Shown: in pieces, positions 1-11,589 of the stretch
How positions within the stretch are numbered: the first letter of the stretch is position 1
Layout of the letters: the number at the start of each line of letters is the position of its first letter
Source of the DNA: Nomia melanderi
Lineage: Eukaryota > Arthropoda > Insecta > Hymenoptera > Halictidae
Assembly (NCBI RefSeq): GCF_051020985.1
Contig: NC_135000.1
Coordinates: 24,458,784-24,522,783 of the forward strand
Length of the DNA stretch: 64,000 nucleotides
Reading direction: 5' to 3'
Position numbers and translations under genes: made by a program
Notes under the pieces: generated by a model
What the model was told of the DNA's origin: nothing
The model's input: only the letters and a program-made list of their open reading frames with translations
The model's database searches: none

Positions 1-1222
1 CTACTGTAAAAACAACTGTGCCCCTTTTGTCATTATCCTCATCATCGTGAACTTCAGTTTCTTCTTCATCGTCTGAAGTGGAAGATGAACTAGAGTCGTT
101 TTCATGCAATCGGTAATTGCCTACATTTTCCGATGGAGCACCAATAGTATGCAAACCAAGTTGTTCTGCTAATCTTTCTGCTGCATGCTTCGCTTGAATT
201 TCCTACAAAACAATATTACAATTATAAATAAATATACTATATACTCGGATAAATATATAAAATGCAAAACCAATCTGATTACTTGAAGTTTTTCTTTATA
301 TTCCTTCTGCAGTTTTAGGGAGTCATTTAAATTTATAACTTGTACTGCACCATGAACTATGAGTGGTGGAGTGGCTGCTGTAACTTCCCAATGTTTATTT
401 GGCTTTCTTTGTTTTTCTTTTTCTGGATTGTGTACATCAGATTTAGTAGTTTTATATGGTTTAAATGGTTCCTTTTTCTTATCTTTTCCTTCTGAAGGCT
501 TTTCTACTCTATTGAGAATGTACTTAACATGTTCTACCTCTTCAGATTCTTCTTGTTTAAGTGATTCTATTTCTATTAAATCTTCTGGTTTAATCAAACT
601 TTCCTCTGGTGGTAAATGGATAATTTTCTTTTTATGTGCACCAGAACCTGTAGGCTAGTAGCACAGAATATATCAATAAACATTAAAATATATTATTGAG
701 AACATTATGAAATAATTATTAATAATATAAAACTAACTTGAGCTAATATTTTTAGTGGATCTTCTTCATCATCACTGTCAAGTTCAACAATCTTGACCAC
801 ATCTCTTTTTTCAGTATATTTACCAGTCCATTCTAATTCATTCATAGCATTTTTACCTTCAGATGCCAGATTTAGTCTTGATAAAAGATCAGCAGCTTGT
901 TCAATCTCATTCTTACTTTCTATTTCTTTCAATATTTTGTCACGAAATTTTTGAATTTTTTGCCCTTTATCTGGAAGCTTCATTACAAATGATCTAAAAA
1001 TAATGTTTAACAGATATGTATTAGAAACAAATTATCTAATAATAGAACATTTGCTTTAGACCTTACCTACTTATTAGCAAGAATTTTGTTTTGTCTTTCC
1101 AACAGTTCTTCTAATTCAAATTTCTGTTTCATTCCTAAGTCTTCTATATATCCTTGATTTTCTTTTTTAGAAGGGGCTGGTATTTCACCAGGAACTTTAT
1201 GGATAAGTTTCTTTAACATCAT
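1..1222 (-). CDS. POLR2M: POLR2M / Gdown1 (GRINL1A), RNA polymerase II-associated protein, 3' partial
   Basis: Exons read on the minus strand: 1222-1071, 993-738, 654-283, 202-1 (cut by the window edge). Phases are consistent and all donors are GT, acceptors AG; about 327 residues are seen. The second exon carries KLPDKGQKI, matching KLPDKGKKI near the N-terminus of human GRINL1A. The last two exons give INLNDSLKLQKEYKEKLQ then EIQAKHAAERLAEQLGL, matching the C-terminal block of the family (IEESLALQKQQKQ... EMQAKLAAQKLAERL). A Ser/Asp/Glu-rich tail follows. In mammals Gdown1 binds RNA polymerase II and competes with TFIIF, making transcription Mediator-dependent; that role is taken from the family. 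Two adjacent ATGs (1222 and 1219) open the frame; the first is used here. The stop codon is outside the window. Head-to-head with TRAPPC10. Confidence 0.9.
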
Positions 1223-1922
1223 TACTTTGTATTTTTTAAATAAATTATATCAATTATAAAATGTTGAATATTTTTAAAGCAATCTGAAAAAATCAGAATA
1301 GACATATTTCGTCGCAATCAACATTTTTTATTAAAATATTAACAATTAAATGGTTAACCTTATACAAATTTGCTTTCAAAATATATTATACTTCAATATA
1401 TTTTTTATACATACCATTCAATTTAATTTCATAATTCTCAACACATAGTTAAATAGTATGTAATAATTGTATTTTATGAATACATTATTAATAACTTGCT
1501 ACAACATACTTCTTCATTTGAAAATTATTTGATTCTTATCCTGTAAGTCAGTAACGTTTAATTTTACTAACAGAAGATTGCAACAAACAACAGCATCATG
1601 CAATATCTTGAATGCTACGAGATATCGATTTTAAAGAATCGATGTTACACGACATGTTGAATGAAGATCCAATTCCAACCTCAATGAAATCTATCTGAGC
1701 GATTGAAATAAAATGTTGAATTCCAATTGAAGTTTTTGTTGAATTCTTCTTAATTAGTGACGAATAATAATAATTTTGTCGTTTAATTCAATGAGACCGT
1801 TGAGACTGCAAACACGTTCTATCAAAATCAAGTAAAAAGTAATTTTACTATAAACTGGTAAAAGTGACGTAAAGTTGTAATGATTGAAAGCAAGTTCGCG
1901 AAGCAACTGCCAATCTTTAGAA
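1223..1922. promoter_or_regulatory. Intergenic bidirectional promoter region, POLR2M / TRAPPC10
   Basis: About 700 bp separate the divergent start codons of POLR2M (minus) and TRAPPC10 (plus). The stretch is AT-rich and has no coding exon I can recognise. It must hold both 5' UTRs and core promoters. I see no clear TATA box placed for either gene. The promoter role is inferred from the arrangement. Confidence 0.55.
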
Positions 1923-4900
1923 ATGAATTGCAATGGGGGGTTGTCTATGGATGGTGAACGCAAGACATATCTCTTTATGGATTCTAAACCAATTATCACA
2001 TGTAAGTTCATTGATCAAAATATTAATTTATTTAACCTCTTTCTTGAAATGACTTCGCGAAGCATTGTTATTGACGCCTTCGACTAACTGTCAACTTTTA
2101 TGATATTTCTTTCCTCTTAACAACATAATTGAAATATAATTTTGCACATTTCAAATATTATGATACTCAATATTGAATTTTTTCAAAATTATAATTTTTT
2201 TTACATCCAAATTTTTAATAAACATATGTTATTTTAAATAGGTTAATGTTTTATATTTGAAATTTTTCATTCCTATTCAAAATATTATTTTGTTCAAATT
2301 TTACTGATTATATCATATTTGGAATATTAATTGTTTGTATCATAGATATATTTGTATACTTTTGTACATATAGTTATTATAAATTTTATTTGCAATAATA
2401 TAGATTCAGAGTCTAACTCCCACTTATTTTACTACCTGGTGATATAATAATACCTTTAATACAGATGCTGGGGATGAAAAATTGTTCTCTACAGTGGAAA
2501 ATAGTTTGTTGAAAGGAATACCTGCAGATACAGTTGAATGGCGTAGATCATTCGGTAGACCAATTAAACAAGTCAAACTTGGAGCAAGTTTTGTGCCATT
2601 TTCCAAGGATATTCTTGAATCTAAGAAAGATTGGCATCTGATAAAACATCCAATATTCCATATTTATTGGACTGAATGTTCTGTAAATATGTTAATATAA
2701 TAAAGTAAAAATGTACATTTATAATAATTGTTAATACAAATACATTAAAGAACTCTTATTTGTAGGATGTAGATACTTACAAAGCCAATATTAGAGATGA
2801 TATAGATAATTGGTTAAAAACATTAACGCAATATCATATACAAGATTGGATGATTGTATTAGTAGAAACTTATGATATAAAAAAAACTAATAAACTACTA
2901 CCTAGAACTACAGTTCTTGATAAAATTCGCAGTGATTTTGCTTCTAAAAATGGAGACAGGTAATATAAACAATGATTGATTTATGAATGTTTCTCATGTG
3001 ATTTTTCATAAATTATTCTTTCCATTATATATGTTGTATGTCAAACAGATGTTTTTCTGTAATAAATTCTGTAAAATCAGAGATGCGTTCAGCTGAATCA
3101 TGGAGGGGTTTGGTTAATCGCATACGTCAATTAATGCTTATAGCTTATGACAAAACACTGTCTGGTTTTGAAGATGTCATTAGAGAACAAAGAGAAAACA
3201 GGAACCATCCAACTTGGAATTTCTGTCACTATTTTTTATTACAAGTAAAACAATGACGTCACATTTATGTGCTTTCTTGCATAAATATAAAGTTGCTAAT
3301 CAGAGATTATTTTTTTAGGAAGAACTTGCATTTGTTCTACAAATGTTAGGCTTGTATGATGAAGCATTAGTGCAATATGACGAATTAGATGCTCTCTTCA
3401 CACAATTTGTGCTTAATTCTAATGTAGGAGGTATAAAAATTTTGTTCTTTTTCCATGTTTCATTTTTATTCTTTAAAATATACAGTAATAAATAATTGGA
3501 ACTTTTGCAGATACTCCACATTGGTTAAATTTATTTCAAACTCCTTTAAATAATTGGGGAGGTGTTAATTTAAGTAATGGTACAAATCATCACTTAAGAT
3601 ATCTTCTAGCAGAATGTAAAGCATCATTGTTAGATCTTAGAAGTTATTTATTTAGTAGACAATGTGCCATGTTACTAGCCTGTAATAAACCATGGGAGGT
3701 ATATATAAATTTTTTGAACAATTTTATTGTTTTTATTGGATGAGTTCAAAATTTTATTTTGTAACTATTTTTTTTACACCTAATTTAGGTTGCGCAAAGG
3801 TGCTTGTCATTTGTACATAACACATTAAGTGAACTACGAATCTTAGAAGTTCAACGACCTGAAGGATCCATCGAATGTTGGTCTTTTCTCTGTGCATTAG
3901 AGGTACTACAAGCTTGTCAATTATCAACTGACAATATTGATAACAATCAACAATTAGATCTATGCTCCCTTCACACAGCCAGTTTATGGGCTCTTGCCAC
4001 AGATAAAGTAAGTTGGAAGAGTAATAAATGAGGTATAAATGATAAAGTTATTGATTAAATATTTTTATAATTTATTTTAGTTAGGAAGTCTAGGAAAATT
4101 GTGTGGTCTAATGCCTGGAAATGAACCCTCTAGTGAACAGTTACACACAGTTGTTTATCTTATAGCTGGTATGGGTGATTGCGAACCACAAGAAGAAGGG
4201 AAATTAACACCTACCGATAAACTGAAAGAAGCACTTTCCTCAAAAGAAGCTTTTAAAAAACAGTATCTTGAACATGCAGAATTAGCTATGGGTACTTACA
4301 AACATGTAGGTCGTATTCGGTCAGCGAGATTAATAGGAAAGGAATTAGCACAGTTCTATTGTGAACTTGGAGAGAATCAGAAAGCTGTAGCATTTTTATT
4401 GGATGCTTTAAAGACTTATACTGATGAAGGATGGGGCCACTTAGCAGCACAAACTCAATTAGAACTAGCACAATGTTATAAAAGAATGGATGATGTTGAA
4501 AAATATACAAAAGTCAGTGCAGCAATATCCAGTTTAAATGTGTTGCATATTACTGTTCGTAATATATATTTTGAAGAAATGTTTGGCTATATGAAAATGA
4601 TTGCATCACCTCAGCCATTACTTGTAGAACTTGGATGTGCTTTTGTAATACTTAGTATGCAAGTTAAAGTAATGGACAAGGTAGTGCAAGATTGCGTGGT
4701 TAATATTGAAATCAGTATAAAAAGTTTATTTCCAAGAGAAGTGAAATGCACTAAAGCATTTATATCTGTTGAAGATATTCAGAAACCTCAGGCACTGAAT
4801 AAAAAAAAGGGGCCAAAGGCACCACCTGAACCTCTAATCCCATTGTATGTAATAACTCTTGTATTACATATGCTTAATCAAGAGCAGTAATTAATGAATT

Positions 4901-6873
4901 GTTTCTTTCAGGTTATCAAAATGTACACTTGAAGATATGAAGCCATTTGATCCAAGGTTGCGTCAGTTACAAGTATATTCATATATAAATTATAAAGAAG
5001 ATAAAAGTCTTGCTTCAGTTAGCATGATACATAGAAATACTAAACCCGTTGTAAGACGTTCTGATAGTACAAAACATAGGAAACCATCTGCAAATGCAAA
5101 AGGTGATTTTAGCAAAGCATTATCATGCGACGAGTTTATAATGAAACCGGGTACGAATACGTTTACATTGGTTAGGCGTGTTGATCAGCCTGGTTTTTAC
5201 AAAGTTGGTCAACTATCATTAGTCATTGAAGAAAAATTAGAATTCCTGTCGCCCATTTTAAATCCTCGGTTATGCTATGAAGTAGCGAAGACTCAACCAA
5301 CAATTAATTTGAAATGCGGTAGAGACTTATTGGCAGGTCTTATTCAAGACATAGAATTAATTATGAGCGAAAACATAAAAATAACAAAGGAAATGAAACT
5401 TAAGTTACGTACATCTAGAGGATTAACTGTACAAGTTAGCAATTCACAAGAAGTAATGTGTAAAGAATTAGAAACACCACTGCCAGTTTGTGAACCGTTT
5501 CAAAGGGTACGATTACAATTAAAAGTTTTAGCTGAACTACCACCAAAGAAAGATGCTTTATCAATGGAACATAAGGTATTTATTTTTCATATGATATATA
5601 ATGTTTAAATATTAATTTATTTGAAATGTTAATCTTTCAGTTAAACATACAATGTCCATGGGGTGTTGAAGAAAGCATACCATTACATTTTGGTCCACCA
5701 CTTATGTCAAATATGAAACTTCATACCGCAAAACGAAGAAAATTTATTCAAATAGTTGTAACAGGATTAACAAAACAACTTTTACAATTGACTGAACCGG
5801 AATTAATAACAGTAACATCTATAGATATTAATTTTAAAAGTTTAAATCCAATTGCCGGCCAGAGATTAATAATAGGTAACGGAATAAATGTATCATTTAT
5901 GTGGGAACTTGAAATTGGTAAAGATGAGAAATCTATGATGCCTATAAAGACTGATTTTCACGTAAAATATATGCCAATCAACGACGCTGAAGATTCACAT
6001 ACTAATGACGATCCTTTGCATATACATAATTTGCAAAGAATGGAGAAGACATCCAGTATTTATAGATGCAATTTCGATATAACGGATTATATGGTAAGAG
6101 TGTAAATTATATTTTCTTTATTATCTTAATAGTTCTAAATTAATTAAGCGTTTGCAAGTTTTATGTGTTATTCCTACTAATAACGTAATTATTATTAAAC
6201 GTAATATGAAAATGATTTTATAAATACACATCTGTGTAGTTTACTTTATATAAAAATATTTTAAACAGACAAATTATTATTTATAACATCATTTTCCAGA
6301 CTTTGTTTACAGTGTACTCAAAAGTTGAACCTGCTGGGAACGGAGGTGAATTTTGTCGTGCTGGTAGCATGTGCCATCTTTATCTCACAGTAACACGTAT
6401 ATTGCCCAGTCCCACTCCAAATCCTCCACCTCAATTAATGTACGAGGTTCTTGCCGATCAAGCCATGTGGGCTGTATGTGGCCGTACTGCCGGCATTGTG
6501 TCGTTGGAAGTCGTAGAAAAACAAAATGTCACATTGGACGTGATGCCGCTAACCAGTGGTTACTTACCCCTTCCTGTTGTTAGATTGTCTCGATACATTC
6601 CAGCAACAGAATCAAAGAATGGTAAGTATGTTTTATGTTCGTGAAAAAAAAGTTTGTTTTGTTCGTTATGAAACAGTTGAAAAGTTGCAAAGAATTCAAT
6701 TCGTAGTATTTATATTAATATTGATAATATTTATACATTTTTTTTAAGATATTCGAAAGAGCGAAATAGCGTCTGTCCCAAGATTAGAACCATTCAGTCC
6801 TGGACAAGTATATAATGCTAGCAAAGCGCAACAAGTTCATGTTTTACCAGCGGCTCCTTCAGAAGCAAATTAA
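1923..6873 (+). CDS. TRAPPC10: TRAPPC10, trafficking protein particle complex subunit 10 (TRAPPII)
   Basis: Twelve exons: 1923-2001, 2465-2682, 2766-2959, 3049-3244, 3319-3430, 3511-3698, 3789-4007, 4081-4844, 4912-5575, 5641-6093, 6300-6621, 6749-6873. All introns are GT-AG and phases join cleanly. The protein is 1,177 residues from the ATG at 1923 (purine at -3), or 1,169 from the in-frame ATG at 1947, which better resembles the vertebrate N-terminus; human is about 1,259. Matches to human include EWRRSFGR, HIYWTEC, YDELDAL, DLRSYLFSRQC, KLKEALSS.EAFKK, GRIRSARLIGKELAQFY, WAVCGR and GYLPLPVVRLSRYIP. TRAPPII tethers vesicles at the Golgi and promotes Rab11/Rab1 activation (family knowledge). 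An AATAAA lies about 195 bp past the stop. Confidence 0.96.
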
Positions 6874-7066
6874 TAACAAATACAGTACTATAAATGTGTA
6901 GTACATTCATTGCATTTTTAAATGCAAACTGTACCAATGCTAAGATCCTTTGTATATTGTCTGGCAGACATCTTTGATACTGAATATTATTATTCTCTTC
7001 TCAATCATCACTATAATGGTTTGTTTATGTTTTTATATTCTTTCATTGAAATTTGAATTTTAGACA

Positions 7067-7072
7067 AATAAA
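7067..7072 (+). terminator. First AATAAA poly(A) signal after TRAPPC10
   Basis: AATAAA at 7067-7072, 194 nt past the TAA of TRAPPC10. Further AATAAA hexamers at 8226-8231 and 8693-8698 would allow 3' UTRs of about 1.4 and 1.8 kb. Which is used cannot be told from sequence. Confidence 0.45.
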
Positions 7073-8918
7073 ATCACTCTGTACATAGTTCAGAGTGATA
7101 TGTTTATACAATGCATGTCTTAAAATCAAATTTCAATATATTTTGCTGTTTATTTTTAGTAATAATAGGTAACCATTAATTTATGTTTTGCCATTAGAAG
7201 CAAAGTAAATATATGACAATATGTAAGTATGCAATGTTTGTAATTAGTTTGGAAATGCATAACTAAGAAAAGCATTACAACGCGATGTATTTCCTAGAAA
7301 AATAATGTAATTTGTATTTAGTTGAGCAACGTTTGTTTAATGTTATATGGTTCACACATAAAATTTAATTGATCTTTCTCGGTCCACTTTGATGGTAAAT
7401 TATAAAAATTTGTTTCTCTTTATTTTAAATTATTTGTTTCTGTTTTTTATATAATATACATGTAACATGTATTTAATCTTCCAAATGTTCTATTTTTACA
7501 TACTATATTCTATATCAAGTACATTATAATTTGATTTATGTTAATTATAATTGATTTTTGAGACTCATATAGTATGTCACCTTAGAGCCAAGGTGAACAG
7601 ACATCAATATATCCTTACTGGATACAATTCTGTAAAATTTGTACAAATGTTTATCAACAATATACTCATCTTATGAAATAAGAACCTAAAATTAATATCA
7701 TTTTTATGAAAATATTATGAGAAGTAATTAACATCATAAAAATGTCTTGTGTAATGATTTGTGTAAAATGTAAGTACATGTAAAAAGAACAAGATAAACA
7801 GTATCGATGTTACATTTATTTTTTATTCTTCGTTATTTAAAATGTGGGTAATACATGAAGTATCATTATGTTGCCATGTTATTTAGAAAATGATTTTTTT
7901 TTTTAATTAGACGTTGTTATTAACTGTGTAAATAAGATATAATTATAATACTCAATACTCAATATTCCTACAGTGGAAAGTGTCAAAACTTGGCATTTAT
8001 AATAAATTTGAATGATATTTTTTAAATACTATCAAATATAATTTAGAACAATACAGTGCTAAAGTTTTTATTTCTGTGTTATTTATTAGTTAATAGATAA
8101 TTACGATTATGAGTAAATGGCAATAGACATACACATTTAATTATTTACAGTGAAAATAGCATCATTTTTTATATAATGTTCTTAAAGTTATGTTTTATAT
8201 AAAATGTTAAATGTTATTTTTAATTAATAAAAGATAAGGAGTACATGTATACATATTTCATTGTATATGTACAAAGATATGTAGATAAAGATATCAAATA
8301 ACGTATCTAGGTTGTTATTCATCATCTTAGTATAACATATAATGTATTTGATTAAAAATGGTACATTTTAAATATTGCTTAAAGTATAAACGTATATTAA
8401 AGGATATTAGAATTAAATATTGGTTCAAGTTTTTTAGTTTATAGTAATATCTCCATTGTATGTACCAGTTTAAAAATATTTTGTCATTATTAATATGTGT
8501 AGTTTGTAAAATTTTAAACCATCTTTTACATAATATTAAGATTAAAATACATTGAAGGTGGTTTTGATATAATCCTGTTAATATGTTTTTCTAATAAAAT
8601 TGTATGCTATTTGAAGTCATTAGATATTGTATAATATATTCAAATATAACTTTTATTTTTTATATGTACATGTTAAGATATACTAAATTCTGAATAAAAA
8701 GGTATTTATAATAAATAACATGAATAGTTAATTTATGTCTATAATGTTAACAATACTTCATTAGATTTAGGTACCAAATTAAACAGAATTGCAAATGGAA
8801 CAAACATATTGTAATGAGACTCCCATAATTTGTTGGCAAGCTTATATTATCAAAAGAGGAAGTTGTAGGCGTTGGTCATAATTAGTCATATCTATTAAAT
8901 ATGAATACGGTAAATACA

Positions 8919-8935
8919 TTTATTACATATTTATT
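8919..8935 (-). terminator. Poly(A) signals for NOP10
   Basis: Two TTTATT hexamers (AATAAA on the minus strand) at 8919-8924 and 8930-8935, 75-90 nt past the NOP10 stop codon, a normal spacing for a short 3' UTR. Confidence 0.5.
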
Positions 8936-9008
8936 TTAGATTATAAAATTTAATTGCATTTTTTTGTATATTGAATTGGTACACCTAATTACAGATAACA
9001 AATAAGTA

Positions 9009-9456
9009 TTAATAAGTAGGTAATGGTTGTTGCGTGAGTAATAGACCAAACCTCCTCTTTAATGTTATTCTTTCTCTAGAATATTTATCTTCTGGAGAAA
9101 ATCGAGCTGAAATCATTCCTATCATTAAATACCTGTTGCTTGTGAGAAAATAAAAATTTTTTACTTACCTGGATGTGCTGATAATGTGGGTTTTCCATTT
9201 GGATCAACTTTCTAGAAAAATATAAGTCATGTATAAGTAAACATTAATATTTAAAAAATAAAAATATAAATTAATAATTCCCGTTAAATAAACGCACAAT
9301 GTACGGAAGCAAAGTATAATCATTTGATATACAACATGTATAAAATGTACAAAACATACGAAATGTATTTTATAATTTATATGAATAGAGAATTCTTAAT
9401 ACCTTCAGAGTATACACTCGATCACCACTCTCATTTAAATAATACATTAAATACAT
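9009..9456 (-). CDS. NOP10: NOP10, H/ACA ribonucleoprotein complex subunit 3
   Basis: Three exons on the minus strand: 9456-9403 (18 codons), 9211-9169 and 9106-9009, phases 0 and 1, all GT-AG. The product is 64 residues, the same length as human NOP10. It matches along its length: YYLNESGDRVYTLK, KVDPNGKPTLSAHPARFSPE, DKYSRERITLKRRFGLLLTQ, QPLPTY. NOP10 binds dyskerin in the H/ACA snoRNP that pseudouridylates rRNA and snRNA (family knowledge). The exons are too short to appear as long open frames. The ATG at 9456 is preferred over that at 9446 because the extra MYLM aligns with the human start. AATAAA signals on this strand lie at 8919-8924 and 8930-8935. Tail-to-tail with TRAPPC10. Confidence 0.96.
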
Positions 9457-10456
9457 TTTTACAGTTTAATATTTAAACGTTTTCTTGTAGGTTATGTTGT
9501 ACGTTTACTTTCAATTTCTACCTCGTGGTTATGTGTTCATTCTAATTTTTCAGCGCATGCGTAATTATGTTATCGACTGCTCAAATCAATTTCTTCAATT
9601 AAATATTTTTTAATTATCGTAATAGAAAAACAGTGAATAAGAATTACTATTACAGTACTATTTTAAAAAAGTAATGCACATATTCATTAATATATTTCAA
9701 AAGACTTTTTAATAAAGGAATATCAGATTGTAACGAAGTACATATATACGCATTTTGCGCATTAACTTCTAAACCTCGATCTTTCAATTCAATACAAAAT
9801 TCTACTTTTAATTCTAATAATTTAATTATCAATTAATACTCTAATTCTAACTTCGATAGTAAATTCAATATATTCAATATCGACGAACTTTTTAATCCTG
9901 ATTTAATTTTGTAAACAACTAAGTTTCATTCAATAAAATAAATTGTATTTGTTATATATGAGTACCACATTGATTTCCAAGAAGCCAAAGTATACTAATG
10001 AAAACTTTTCAAATGCAATTCGTTTGATATTACAATAATTCTGAATCCGGCACCGATATACGAGACGCGCATCGAGTCAATTGAGTGCTACAAATAAACA
10101 TGCATATGGAAATTTCTGTAGTTGCAAGATACGTTGTATAATTTAAATTAAGTTTGTTGGTGCCTCTAATTACCCGCTAAATCCTATTATAATATTTATA
10201 TTTGTTTTCCTATATTTTCATGTTACTTTTATTTCTTTATCATTCTTGCATTGTTACGACAATCGGTGCAATAAAAATATTATTCTCACTGCTACCATTA
10301 TCATCTGTAATATTTTCGGATTCATCGCGTTTGATGCCATGTTTCATCAAGTTCCATCCTGTATAGTGCGCATTCAGGCAGCTAAGTACGATGAATGGTA
10401 TACTTCAATTAATAACTGAGACGAATTTACGAGTGGATCACACTCGTGCCGGAATA

Positions 10457-10678
10457 TCATGTCGACGGGAGCACTGATTGTCTGAGTCTGCGACTGACAG
10501 ACCCGTGGGTGTAGAACTTCTGACAATTCTTCTTGGCAAACTGGACGTTGACGCGCGCGTGGTCGATGCAACGAACCGACAGATAGTTACAGCCCAGGGT
10601 GTCACTTCCGTTGACAGACAAATCATAGTCAGTGTGGAACGAGTATTGCCCGCGACAACGCAACACACTACCGTCAAT
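10457..10678 (-). CDS. Candidate terminal exon of an unidentified Cys-containing protein
   Basis: After a possible acceptor (CTTTCATAG) the minus strand reads 73 codons to a TGA. The segment is a GC-rich island in AT-rich DNA. The peptide has Cys residues in SVLRCRGQYSFHTDYDLS, DTLGCNYLSVRCIDHARV and FAKKNCQKFY, and looks like a folded extracellular or secreted protein rather than random translation. I do not recognise the family and found no upstream exon with a start codon. It could be the last exon of a minus-strand gene beginning further right, possibly inside the dystrophin intron, or a decayed gene. Long frames on other strands overlap it, so the strand is a judgement on peptide quality. 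Confidence 0.35.
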   Translation of the reverse strand: MDGSVLRCRGQYSFHTDYDLSVNGSDTLGCNYLSVRCIDHARVNVQFAKKNCQKFYTHGSVSRRLRQSVLPST

Positions 10679-11319
10679 CTATGAAAGCATCGCGTTCACA
10701 GACACTTTTTTAATGTTCCGCTGCACGATCTGAGGTAATTGCTCGCACAATTGTTCCCTCTTCAACCAATTCGCCTGAACATTATGTTAATCCACTTTCA
10801 GATATCATTCACTATCGTACACTGACGCTCAAAAGTTCGGAACTTTCAAAATAAAATAAAGCTGAAACGATTGTAATAGGACAATTGATTTAGAATAACG
10901 AATGAAACTCCAAACGTTTGAGCGATAGTTCAGTTCATTTTCACATTTCATTCGGAAATGAATGTGACTAACACTCTTAAATTGCACCTAGAGCATTTTA
11001 TCTGGTTACTGATACATAGTGGAAAATACGCGGAAAGTTTAGGTTTATCTTAACTAATGGTGTAACTGTTAAATACGTTAATAATATTGACACTTATCGA
11101 ATAATAGAATAAAAATCTGTTCAAATATCGAATCGATCAATCGCGTGATAATTTAGGAATTAAAAATATTACTTCTGTGCGTGAATACGAGTATTGTTAA
11201 TTATTAAGAATTATATAAATGTCGTTCGTGTTTAAAAATCGAAAGAAGCTGAACGATACTGAACGCGTACCAAAGTTACGATTACGGTTCTTGAAACGCA
11301 TTCCGACTCGTATTATCTG

Positions 11320-11471
11320 TATAGTTCTATCCATAAAAAATAATCGTACACCGATACCGACACATCGACATTAAATCTATCGTAAACTACTGGTCTAGCC
11401 GCGTGCAGTTCGCTGCTGTCCGATCAATGGTTCGTTTCGGTCGAATAATGTTTTAACAATCGGAAAGTGAG
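11320..11471 (+). promoter_or_regulatory. Distal dystrophin promoter and 5' UTR (isoform A)
   Basis: The 150 bp before the ATG at 11472 include an AT-rich CCATAAAAAATAATC about 140 bp upstream, then a GC-richer stretch with an initiator-like GTGCAGTTCGCTGC near 11403. The placement fits a TSS about 70 bp before the start codon. No transcript data support the exact site. Confidence 0.35.
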
Positions 11472-11589
11472 ATGAGTGAACACGTCCGTCTCTCGCAGAT
11501 GCAATCGAGGAAGATTCGCTGGATTATTCAAGTGGAGGAAAGCCCGTGGCAAGGTGAGAGCGTCGAGGAGCAAATTTCTAGCATTAAAG
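11472..11589 (+). CDS. Dys: Dystrophin alternative first exon A (long leader)
   Basis: ATG at 11472 opens 39 codons (MSEHVRLSQM...VEEQISSIK) plus one base, then the donor GTAAGT. The leftover G joins AT of exon 2 to give Asp, producing ...SSIK-DEREDVQKKTF. This is the same phase-1 junction used by vertebrate dystrophin first exons. The leader has no vertebrate counterpart I know. It is separated from exon 2 by about 14.9 kb. Confidence 0.75.

Larger units (their letters stand above)
6874..9008. other. TRAPPC10 3' UTR and convergent intergenic region
   Basis: Very AT-rich stretch between the stop codons of TRAPPC10 (plus) and NOP10 (minus). It holds several plus-strand poly(A) hexamers and, near 8919-8935, minus-strand signals for NOP10. 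I see no coding exon, RNA gene or clear repeat. Confidence 0.6.
9457..11471. other. Intergenic region between NOP10 and dystrophin
   Basis: Divergent intergenic space holding the NOP10 promoter, the candidate exon at 10457-10678, and the dystrophin distal promoter. An AT-rich minus-strand open stretch at 9650-9832 is discussed in the findings. Otherwise I see no gene. Confidence 0.5.
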
